A stretch of 31,617 bases of DNA, taken from assembly GCA_018895795.1 (NCBI GenBank), contig JAHINZ010000190.1, forward strand, positions 1-31,617, read 5' to 3'. The notes under the pieces are model-generated. The model was not told the DNA's origin. It did not search any database and was given only the letters and a program-made list of their open reading frames with translations. Below, piece after piece: positions 25,628 through 31,617 of this stretch. Numbering within the stretch: the stretch's first letter is position 1; every line of letters begins with the position of its first letter. The position numbers and the translations under genes are program-made. The stretch is from Alphaproteobacteria bacterium. GTDB taxonomy: Bacteria > Pseudomonadota > Alphaproteobacteria > Caulobacterales > Caulobacteraceae.

Positions 25628-25644
25628 ATCCTCCCCAGGAGGAT
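25628..25644 (+). promoter_or_regulatory. Second CsoR/RcnR-type operator, before the ABC transporter genes
   Basis: ATCCTCC-CCA-GGAGGAT is a perfect 7-3-7 dyad. It matches the operator before the repressor gene at 15 of 17 bases and differs only in the left arm. A TTGACA at 25586-25591 lies upstream at a distance that would put the dyad just downstream of a transcription start. It is 147 bases before the permease ATG. A 17-codon ORF (25676-25729, MPSDSHSRSNTPREASR) lies between; it has no good ribosome-binding site and may be a gene remnant. Confidence 0.6.
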
Positions 25645-25790
25645 CGATCGACACATCAACGGAAACCCCGAGCCCATGCCCAGCGACAGTCACAGTCGAT
25701 CCAACACGCCGCGAGAGGCGTCCCGGTAGGGTCTGGTATCAGGCTCCCTCGGTGACGGCCGCTCGCGGCCCATAAACGAGGTAGAGCCCC

Positions 25791-27551
25791 ATGGTTTTCC
25801 TGTCCGGAGACCCCAAGGCCGCGCGCCCGCTCGCGCGCTTTCTTCGCGTCGGAACCGCCCCGTCCTGGGCGGATCTGATCGCCTTCCTGCTTCTGGCCGC
25901 CGCCGCGATCCTGATCGTGCGCGGGGCCGACGACATGGGCCAGTCCCTGGCCGTGCTGCACGCCACGCCGGTGACCCTGGACCCGGCGCGCCTGCCCGAA
26001 TACGCCCTGCGCACCACGCTGCGGATGTTCCTGGCGCTGGGCGTCTCGCTGATTTTCACCTTCACGGTGGCGACCCTGGCGGCCAAGAGCCGCAAGGCCG
26101 CACTGATCATCGTGCCGGCGCTGGACATCCTGCAATCGGTGCCGGTGCTGGGCTTTTTGACGTTCACCGTCACCTTCTTCATGGGGCTGTTCCCAGGCCG
26201 GCAGCTGGGCGTCGAGTGCGCGGCGATCTTCGCCATCTTCACCAGCCAGGCCTGGAACATGGCCTTCAGCTTCTACCAGTCGCTGCGCTCGATCCCCTCG
26301 GATCTCGACGAAGTCAGCCGCCAGTTTCGCTTCTCGCCCTGGCGGCGATTTGTGCGGCTGGAGCTGCCGTTCGCCACCCCCAGCCTGGTGTGGAACGTGA
26401 TGATGTCGATGTCGGGCGGCTGGTTCTTCGTCGTGGCGTCGGAGGCCATCACCGTCGGAGACACCACCGTCACCCTGCCGGGCATCGGCTCGTGGCTGTC
26501 CCTGGCCATCGCCCGCCAGGACATGAAAGCCGTGGCCATCGGCGTGGGCGCGATGGCCGTGGTCATCGTGCTCTATGACCAGCTGGTGTTCCGGCCGATC
26601 GTCGCCTGGGCCGACAAGTTCCGCTTCGAGCAGACCGCCTCAGGCGAGCGGCCCGGCTCGTGGCTCTATGACCTGGTGCGCCGCACCCGCTGGCTACGCG
26701 CCCTGTCGACCCCGCTGACCTGGCCCGCCATGGCCATGACCGCCATCGACTGGCCGGCCGCGCCGAAGCTGAGCTTCGCCCCGCTGACCCCGCCCGCCTG
26801 GATGACCAAGGCGCTCGACATCCTCTGGATCATGCTTGTGATCGGCCTGGGCCTCGCCGGGGCCTGGGTGCTCTGGGACTATCTGAGCGCCCACCTGGTG
26901 TTCGCCGATCTCGTCACCGCCTTTGGCCTGGGTCTGGCGACCCTGCTGCGGGTGGTGGTGTTGATCGCCCTGGCGACGCTGATCTGGGTGCCGATCGGCA
27001 TGTGGATCGGCCTGCGTCCGGCCTGGGCCGAGCGCCTGCAGCCGATCGCCCAGTTCCTGGCGGCCTTCCCGGCCAATGTGATGTTCCCGTTCGCGGTGGC
27101 GGGTATCGTCGCCTTCCATCTCAGCCCCAACATCTGGTTGTCGCCGCTGATGGTGCTGGGCACCCAGTGGTACATCCTGTTCAACGTCATCGCCGGGGCC
27201 AGCGCCATTCCCGGCGACCTGAAGGAAGCCGCCGGCATCTTCGGGATCCGGGGTTGGCAATGGTGGCGGCAGGTGGGGATCCCCGGGATCTTCCCCTACT
27301 ACGTCACCGGCGCGCTGACGGCCTCGGGCGGCTCTTGGAACGCCAGCATCGTCGCCGAGGCCGTCACCTGGGGCGACAAGCACCTGGAGGCCGCGGGCCT
27401 GGGCGCCTTCATCGCCAAGGCCACGGCCGCCGGCGACTACGCCCGTGTCGCCCTGGGCGTGGCCGTCATGTCGATCTTCGTCATCGCCTTCAACCGCGCC
27501 CTGTGGCGGCCGATGTACCGGTTCGCCGAGCGCCGCCTTCGTCTGGCTTAG
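25791..27551 (+). CDS. Fused double ABC permease, NitT/TauT-like
   Basis: This 586-residue inner-membrane protein is made of two permease units in one chain. The first has its cytoplasmic coupling (EAA-type) loop near 170-200 (LDEVSRQFRFSPWRRFVRLELP), split from the second (near 476-500, LKEAAGIFGIRGWQWWRQVGIP) by a soluble linker around 285-340. Such loops dock onto the ATPase. Each half has about six hydrophobic segments. It resembles nitrate/taurine/bicarbonate-type permeases, but duplicated and fused, so one polypeptide could supply the whole membrane channel. GAGGTAGAG precedes the ATG. No substrate-binding protein gene is nearby. The substrate is unknown; an RcnR-type operator upstream hints at a metal-related role. 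Confidence 0.85.
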   Translation: MVFLSGDPKAARPLARFLRVGTAPSWADLIAFLLLAAAAILIVRGADDMGQSLAVLHATPVTLDPARLPEYALRTTLRMFLALGVSLIFTFTVATLAAKSRKAALIIVPALDILQSVPVLGFLTFTVTFFMGLFPGRQLGVECAAIFAIFTSQAWNMAFSFYQSLRSIPSDLDEVSRQFRFSPWRRFVRLELPFATPSLVWNVMMSMSGGWFFVVASEAITVGDTTVTLPGIGSWLSLAIARQDMKAVAIGVGAMAVVIVLYDQLVFRPIVAWADKFRFEQTASGERPGSWLYDLVRRTRWLRALSTPLTWPAMAMTAIDWPAAPKLSFAPLTPPAWMTKALDILWIMLVIGLGLAGAWVLWDYLSAHLVFADLVTAFGLGLATLLRVVVLIALATLIWVPIGMWIGLRPAWAERLQPIAQFLAAFPANVMFPFAVAGIVAFHLSPNIWLSPLMVLGTQWYILFNVIAGASAIPGDLKEAAGIFGIRGWQWWRQVGIPGIFPYYVTGALTASGGSWNASIVAEAVTWGDKHLEAAGLGAFIAKATAAGDYARVALGVAVMSIFVIAFNRALWRPMYRFAERRLRLA

Positions 27552-27564
27552 GGAGGATATCCCC

Positions 27565-28896
27565 ATGACCCCCACCGTGACCCACTTCCCCCACCTTCAC
27601 GACACCCGCCTGGTCGAAGTCCGCAACGTCCGCCACCTCTACGGCAAGGCCGGCGGCGCCAATCTGCTGGTGCTCGAGGACGTCGATCTGACCCTGTGCG
27701 ACAACGAGATCGTCGGCCTGCTGGGCCGCTCGGGCTCGGGCAAGTCGACCCTGCTGCGCTCGATCGCCGGCCTGATCCAGCCGACCTCGGGCGAGATCGA
27801 ATTTCCCAAGCGCGCCGGCGAGGCGCCGACCACGGTCAGCATGGTGTTCCAGAGCTTTGCTTTGTTTCCCTGGCTGACCGTGCAGGAGAACGTCGAGGTC
27901 GGGCTGGAGGCCAAGCGTGTCAAGCCGGACGAGCGCCGTCGCCGCGCCCTGGCGGCCATCGACCTGATCGGCCTGGACGGCTTCGAGAACGCCTATCCCA
28001 AGGAGCTGTCGGGCGGCATGCGCCAGCGCGTCGGCCTGGCCCGCGCCCTGGTGGTCGATCCCTCGATCCTGCTGATGGACGAGCCGTTCTCGGCCCTGGA
28101 CGTGCTGACCGCCGAGACCCTGCGCACCGACCTGCTCGACCTGTGGAGCGAGGGCCGGATGCCGATCAAGTCGATCCTGATGGTCACCCACAACATCGAG
28201 GAGGCGGTGCTGATGTGCGACCGCATCCTGGTGTTCTCGTCCAATCCCGGGCGCGTGGTCTCGACAATCAAGGTCGATCTGCCCCAGCCGCGCAATCGCC
28301 TGGACCCGGCCTTCCGGGCCCTGGTCGAGAGCATCTATGTCCAGATGACTCAGCCCGGCCAAGCCCAGGGCGGGCGGCAGAACGAGGGGCTGTTCCCGGG
28401 CACGGGGATCAGCATGGTGCTGCCCCGCGTCTCGACCAACACCCTGGCCGGCCTGATGGAGGCGGTCAGCGCCGCGCCCTACGAGGGCAAGGCCGATCTG
28501 CCCGTGCTGGCCAAGGAACTCCAGTACGAGGCCGATGAACTGTTTTCCATCGCCGAGACCCTGCAACTGCTGCGGCTGGCCGAGCTGGAGGGCGGCGACC
28601 TGCGCCTGACCCCAACCGCCCGGCGCTATGTCGAGGCCGACGTCGATGCGCGCAAGTCGCTGTTCGCCCAGCAACTGCTGACCCATGTGCCCCTGGCCGG
28701 CCACATCCGGCGGGTGCTGGACGAGCGCGCCTCGCACAAGGCGCCGGCCGGCCGCTTCCGCGACGAGCTGGAGGACTCGATGTCGCCGGACTATGCCGAC
28801 CAGACCCTCAAGGCGGTGACCAACTGGGCGCGCTACGCCGAAGCCTTCGCCTATGACGAGGGCGCGGACCTCTTCACCCTCGACGATCCCAACTGA
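27565..28896 (+). CDS. ABC ATPase with C-terminal AAA-associated domain
   Basis: The protein is 443 residues from ATG 27565, with GGAGG 8 bases upstream. Residues ~10-260 form a NitT/TauT-type ATPase: Walker A GRSGSGKST near 53-61, Q-loop FQSFALFPW, signature LSGGMRQRVGLARAL near 147, Walker B ILLMDEPFSALD near 167, and the switch His in VTHNIEEAV. From about 290 a second domain follows (VSTNTLAGLMEAVSAAPYEG, ADELFSIAETLQLLRLAELE, LTPTARRYVEAD). It fits the AAA-associated C-terminal domain found on some nitrate-like ATPases, with winged-helix-like text. It powers the fused permease encoded 13 bases upstream. The C-terminal domain may sense a ligand or control activity. Confidence 0.9.
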   Translation: MTPTVTHFPHLHDTRLVEVRNVRHLYGKAGGANLLVLEDVDLTLCDNEIVGLLGRSGSGKSTLLRSIAGLIQPTSGEIEFPKRAGEAPTTVSMVFQSFALFPWLTVQENVEVGLEAKRVKPDERRRRALAAIDLIGLDGFENAYPKELSGGMRQRVGLARALVVDPSILLMDEPFSALDVLTAETLRTDLLDLWSEGRMPIKSILMVTHNIEEAVLMCDRILVFSSNPGRVVSTIKVDLPQPRNRLDPAFRALVESIYVQMTQPGQAQGGRQNEGLFPGTGISMVLPRVSTNTLAGLMEAVSAAPYEGKADLPVLAKELQYEADELFSIAETLQLLRLAELEGGDLRLTPTARRYVEADVDARKSLFAQQLLTHVPLAGHIRRVLDERASHKAPAGRFRDELEDSMSPDYADQTLKAVTNWARYAEAFAYDEGADLFTLDDPN

Positions 28897-28933
28897 CCGG
28901 CGCCTCGGCCCGCGCTTCCCAGGGGAGACCCTC

Positions 28934-29313
28934 ATGGCGATCCTGTTTCGAGTGCGCGTCCTCGCGGTCGCGTCCGCATGCCTGCTGAGCCTCGCCCCGC
29001 GCCCGTCCTGGGCCGCGGACGAGGACTTCGCGCCGACCTATCCGGCGTCCTTCGATCGGCTGGATCGTCCGGCGCGCCAGCGATCGCCCACGCCGGTATC
29101 GGGAAGCCCGCCAGGCGCTCGGGCGATCTGCCGAGCGCCGAGACCACCGTCGAACTGACCTATCGCTACCAGGTCAACGACCGGCTCGCGCTACAGCCCG
29201 ACGTCCAGTACGTCGTCCATCCGGCCTCGCAGGCCGGGTTGGACAACGCCCTGATCGTCGGTCTTCGGCTGAACCTGACCTTCAAGCATCCGGTCGACGC
29301 GCCGCTAGGCTGA
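28934..29313 (+). pseudogene. Broken OprB-type porin (signal plus C-terminal strands)
   Basis: A good ribosome-binding site (AGGGGAGA) and a signal peptide (MAILFRVRVLAVASACLLSL...WAADEDF) begin at 28934, but this frame drifts into Pro/Arg-rich noise and stops at 29158. From about 29074 another frame reads AIAHAGIGKPARRSGDLPSA and then ETTVELTYRYQVNDRLALQP, DVQYVVHPAS and ALIVGLRLNLTF, the characteristic last strands of OprB/carbohydrate-selective porins, ending at 29313. An intact OprB has roughly 400 residues; only both ends remain. Deletion of the middle plus a frame change made this a pseudogene. It presumably once supplied the outer-membrane entry for the ABC importer. Confidence 0.75.
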
Positions 29314-29331
29314 GCAGCCCGTCAGGCGCGG

Positions 29332-29688
29332 TCAGCGCAGCGCCATCTCTTTCCAGAGGGCCTGCAGGATCCGCACTTGCGGATCGACCACCTGGCGCAG
29401 GTCGTGGGGCTCGCCGAACGCCAGGCCGATCTTCAGGCCGCGACGCCAGACCACGCTGGCGTCGTAGACCAGGCCGTCGCGCGCCAGGAGCAGCCGCAGC
29501 GGTGCGGCCAGAAGGATCGGCGCCTGCAGTTCGATCAGGGCGCCGCCGGGACCAAGGTTGCGGATCCCGCAAGGCACGGTGACCGCCGGCTCGCCATACG
29601 ACAGCCTGCCCGCCAGCAGGGTGCGCTGGCGTTGCGCGCTTCGGCGCTCCACCGGGCGCTGGACGGGCGAGGTCTCGAACGGCGACAT
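29332..29688 (-). CDS. PilZ-domain protein
   Basis: The protein is 118 residues from ATG 29688. A longer minus-strand frame continues upstream to 30312 but overlaps corA antisense, so the internal start was chosen. N-terminal VERRSAQRQRTLLAGRLSYG contains the R-x3-R motif (R16, R20) of PilZ c-di-GMP receptors. The second motif, normally (D/N)xSxxG, reads N44-L-G-P-G-G49, with Gly for Ser. The remaining strands (GALIELQAP, YDASVVWRRGLKIGLAF) fit the six-stranded PilZ barrel. Single-domain PilZ proteins transmit c-di-GMP signals, often to surface or motility functions. It is divergent from corA. Binding may be weakened by the Ser-to-Gly change. Confidence 0.78.
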   Translation of the reverse strand: MSPFETSPVQRPVERRSAQRQRTLLAGRLSYGEPAVTVPCGIRNLGPGGALIELQAPILLAAPLRLLLARDGLVYDASVVWRRGLKIGLAFGEPHDLRQVVDPQVRILQALWKEMALR

Positions 29689-29808
29689 GGTTCCATCTTC
29701 GCACCCAAAGCTTGAGCTTAGGTTGCCGAAGGCCCGCGCCGCCTGGGATGGGAGGCCTTTCCATGCCATAGCGCGCGGATCGCGTGTCGGTGATCGCCGG
29801 AGTGTTTC

Positions 29809-30777
29809 ATGAGCGTCGTTGCTGCTTTCGCCTATGCCGCCGGAAAGCGGGCTAGAGAGGTCTTTCTCGACCAACCCGACAGCCTGGAGCCGCGCGAGGG
29901 CGAGTTCCTGTGGATCGGCATCTTTGAGCCTAACGAGACGGAGCTTCGGATCCTGCAGGACCGTTTCGACCTGCATCCGCTGGCCGTCGAGGATGCGCTG
30001 AGCGCTCGGCAGATGCCCAAGGTCGATGTCTATGGCGACCAGCTGTTCATCGTCGCCAAGACCGCCCACCTCGAGACCGACCATATCGCCTATGGCGAGA
30101 CCGACATCTTCCTGGGCCCTCGTCACATCATCACGGTGCGCCATGGCTCGGCCCGCGCCCACAACGAACTGCGCGCCCAACTCGAGGCCTCTCCGACCCT
30201 CCTGGCCCACGGCGGCGACTATGTGCTGCACGCCGTGCTCGACTTCATCGTCGATGGCTATCTGCCGATCGTCGATTCCATCGAGGAGGAGATCCAGCTG
30301 ATGGAGCGTCACGCCCTGGACGCCTTCTTGGGCCGCACTGAGGTGACCAAGATCTTCACCCTGCGGCGCGAACTGATGAAGTTTCGTAAGCTGCTAGGGC
30401 CGATGGAGCAGGTGGCCAGCCATCTTGAGCACCATGACGTGCCCTGCGTCGACAGCGAGGTGCGCCTCTATTTCCGCGACGTGCGCGACCACATCCAGCG
30501 CGTTGCGGCCCTGGTGGAAGGCTTGCGCGACGTCTTGTCGTCGGTGTTCGAAATCAGCACCCTCATGGAGCAGCAGCGCCAAGGGGCGATCACCCGGCAA
30601 CTGGCCGCCTGGGCCGCAATCCTCGCCGTGCCGACGGCCATCGCCGGCATCTACGGGATGAACTTCGAGCACATGCCCGAGCTGCGCTGGAAGTACGGCT
30701 ATTTCCTCGTGCTGGGCGCCATCACGCTCATCTGTGGCTTGCTCTACCGTCGGTTCAAACGCGCCAAATGGCTTTAA
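29809..30777 (+). CDS. corA: CorA-family divalent cation channel
   Basis: This 322-residue protein has a long N-terminal cytoplasmic domain (LWIGIFEPNETELRIL, HPLAVEDAL near 56, DIFLGPRHIITVRHG), the long stalk helix, then two C-terminal membrane helices separated by the selectivity loop YGMNFEHMPEL (281-291), and a basic tail (RRFKRAKWL). The GMN motif is universal to CorA channels for Mg2+, Co2+ or Ni2+ uptake. It is monocistronic by position, divergent from the PilZ gene. Placement beside Ni/Co export genes may be incidental, but CorA is a known entry route for Co and Ni. Confidence 0.95.
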   Translation: MSVVAAFAYAAGKRAREVFLDQPDSLEPREGEFLWIGIFEPNETELRILQDRFDLHPLAVEDALSARQMPKVDVYGDQLFIVAKTAHLETDHIAYGETDIFLGPRHIITVRHGSARAHNELRAQLEASPTLLAHGGDYVLHAVLDFIVDGYLPIVDSIEEEIQLMERHALDAFLGRTEVTKIFTLRRELMKFRKLLGPMEQVASHLEHHDVPCVDSEVRLYFRDVRDHIQRVAALVEGLRDVLSSVFEISTLMEQQRQGAITRQLAAWAAILAVPTAIAGIYGMNFEHMPELRWKYGYFLVLGAITLICGLLYRRFKRAKWL

Positions 30778-31337
30778 CGTCGGCGGCGTCGCGCCTCGAC
30801 TCCGATCGGCGTTGTCGCGCCATTACCGGACTTTAGCTTACTTCCAGGAACCGAACGTTCAGAGCATCCAGCCGCGGACACCGATTCGGCCCGCGGCGGA
30901 TTTTAGGCGAGCACGTTGGTCGTGGCAGGCAGGGCGCGGATGCAAACTGGACCATGCCAAAGTCGTTCGGGCTTTCCTGGGCCAATACAACCCACCGCGA
31001 AGCCCGGACCTCGCGGCTGTCGGGATGGCAATTTCGGGAGCGATCGGCCGCGAACGAGCCAAGCGCCTTGGGTCTGTGAACGGCTAGCGGCTAAATATTT
31101 CGCGAAGATATCGGCAGCGCTATCCGCCATGTCGCCGGTCCAAATTGGAAAATTCCGGTCGCCACAAACCGCAATTTTGTCTCCAAAAATTTCGATATCT
31201 CGCGTTTCTGTTGAGAAATAATTCTGGATGAGATTCGGATATCGCGACTTTATACTCTGAAGATTTCCATCTTTTACGCGACCCCGCGCCACCATTCCTG
31301 TACTTCAGGGGGCAGGATCCCCGCTAACGACGACGCC
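30778..31337. other. 560-base gap with an AT-rich patch
   Basis: No convincing gene, tRNA or repeat is visible. From about 31080 to 31270 the base composition drops sharply (AAATATTT, AAAAATTTCGATATC, GAAATAATT), unlike the rest of the window. A minus-strand frame crosses it (separate entry). The AT-rich patch may hold promoter or upstream elements of the KaiC-like gene, or be foreign DNA. Confidence 0.5.
30903..31295 (-). CDS. Doubtful ORF over the AT-rich patch
   Basis: A 130-codon minus-strand frame. Its first ~70 residues (NLQSIKSRYPNLIQNYF, GDKIAVCGDRNFPIWTG, SAADIFAKYLAAS) look protein-like and use AT-richer codons. The remainder is Arg/Pro/Gly-rich and resembles noncoding GC-rich translation. 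An AGGA directly abuts the ATG, too close for a good ribosome-binding site. It could be a 5' fragment of an acquired gene that lost its 3' part. No family recognised. Confidence 0.25.
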   Translation of the reverse strand: MVARGRVKDGNLQSIKSRYPNLIQNYFSTETRDIEIFGDKIAVCGDRNFPIWTGDMADSAADIFAKYLAASRSQTQGAWLVRGRSLPKLPSRQPRGPGFAVGCIGPGKPERLWHGPVCIRALPATTNVLA

Positions 31338-31617
31338 ATGACCCAGCAAATCAAGACGACCGCCGAACATCTCCAAAAGGCGCCCAGCGGTATCGCGGGT
31401 CTAGATGAGATCACCTTCGGGGGGCTGCCCCGGGGTCGCCCGACCCTGATCGCTGGCGCCGCAGGCTGCGGCAAGACACTCTTTGCCCTGACCTTCCTCG
31501 TCAAGGGAGCGACCGTCTACGACGAGCCGGGCGTGTTCATGACCTTTGAGGAGCGCGCCGACGACCTGGTGCAGAACGTCGGCTCCCTTGGTTATGACCT
31601 GCCAGGACTGATCGCCG
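31338..31617 (+). CDS. KaiC-family RecA-like ATPase (3' truncated)
   Basis: From ATG 31338 the frame is open to the window end (93 codons). It reads APSGIAGLDEITFGGLPRG, then the Walker A GAAGCGKT (40-47), then VFMTFEERADDLVQNVGSLG, which is the KaiC/RadA-like start with the typical FEE catalytic glutamates. Alphaproteobacterial KaiC-like proteins usually act with histidine kinases in light or stress signalling and not as a true circadian clock. No clear ribosome-binding site is seen: a purine-rich GGGGGCAGGA lies too far upstream (about 20 bases). Confidence 0.88.
   Translation, partial: MTQQIKTTAEHLQKAPSGIAGLDEITFGGLPRGRPTLIAGAAGCGKTLFALTFLVKGATVYDEPGVFMTFEERADDLVQNVGSLGYDLPGLIA

Noticed and set aside
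27548..27564. GGGAGGATATCCCC as a third RcnR-type operator
   Set aside because: It lacks the spacing of the other two dyads and sits exactly where the ATPase ribosome-binding site is expected.
27490..28935. 481-codon minus-strand frame over the ABC ATPase gene
   Set aside because: Antisense shadow of a gene with intact Walker and signature motifs; composition is the typical shadow pattern.
29689..30312. N-terminal extension of the PilZ frame
   Set aside because: It runs antisense through corA, and PilZ similarity begins only after the internal ATG at 29688.
1..31617. CRISPR array, tRNA/rRNA genes, insertion sequences
   Set aside because: I saw no regularly spaced direct repeats, no tRNA-like cloverleaf and no transposase text or terminal inverted repeats.

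Overview
The window is GC-rich DNA, most likely from an alphaproteobacterium of the Caulobacter/Phenylobacterium group. That placement rests on composition, GTG/ATG overlap coupling and general gene style, and is an inference. Almost everything from the left edge to about 27.5 kb is a heavy-metal resistance island. Both edges cut genes: a copD-like gene on the left and a KaiC-like ATPase on the right.

Region 1 (1-7.8 kb), copper: copD end (+), copB and the multicopper oxidase copA (overlapping, - strand), a divergent P1B copper ATPase (+) with YHS and HMBD metal-binding modules, a Met-rich Spy/CpxP-like periplasmic protein (+), and a convergent CueR (-). Two near-identical CueR-type promoter operators (TTGACC, dyad, 19-bp spacer) lie before the ATPase and before cueR, tying the block into one regulon.

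Region 2 (7.8-16.1 kb), envelope sensing and Cu/Ag efflux: a three-gene overlapping CnrY-CnrX-CnrH-like module (small membrane anti-sigma, periplasmic metal sensor, ECF sigma factor). It is followed by a small Cys-rich secreted protein and a complete cusC-B-A-F operon. CusB carries a C-terminal CusF domain in addition to the free CusF lipoprotein. The three CusA methionines and the CnrX ligand set are all conserved.

Region 3 (16.1-18.2 kb), mixed: an acyltransferase-3 membrane protein whose usual TM1 histidine is Asp, a tiny acidic protein with a GGMIGEG repeat, the relic of a ChrA chromate transporter, and a His-rich secreted protein that shares an ERPPK tail with the one in region 2.

Region 4 (18.2-25.5 kb), divalent-cation efflux: czcC-B-A-like RND operon, strong terminator-like hairpin, a CsoR/RcnR-family repressor with an operator in its leader, and an RcnA (NicO) exporter. 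RcnA carries an inserted domain that also occurs at the N-terminus of the neighbouring CzcB-like adaptor.

Region 5 (25.5-29.3 kb): a second copy of the RcnR-type operator precedes a fused double permease, an ABC ATPase with a C-terminal winged-helix-like domain, and the wreck of an OprB-type porin. No substrate-binding protein gene is present.

Region 6 (29.3-31.6 kb): a PilZ protein (-), CorA (+), about 560 bases with an AT-rich patch, and the start of a KaiC-family ATPase.

The island appears to combine cytoplasmic export (P-ATPase, RcnA), trans-envelope export (two RND pumps), periplasmic oxidation and sequestration (CopA/B, Spy-like, CusF), and three sensor types (CueR, CnrYXH, RcnR/CsoR-like).
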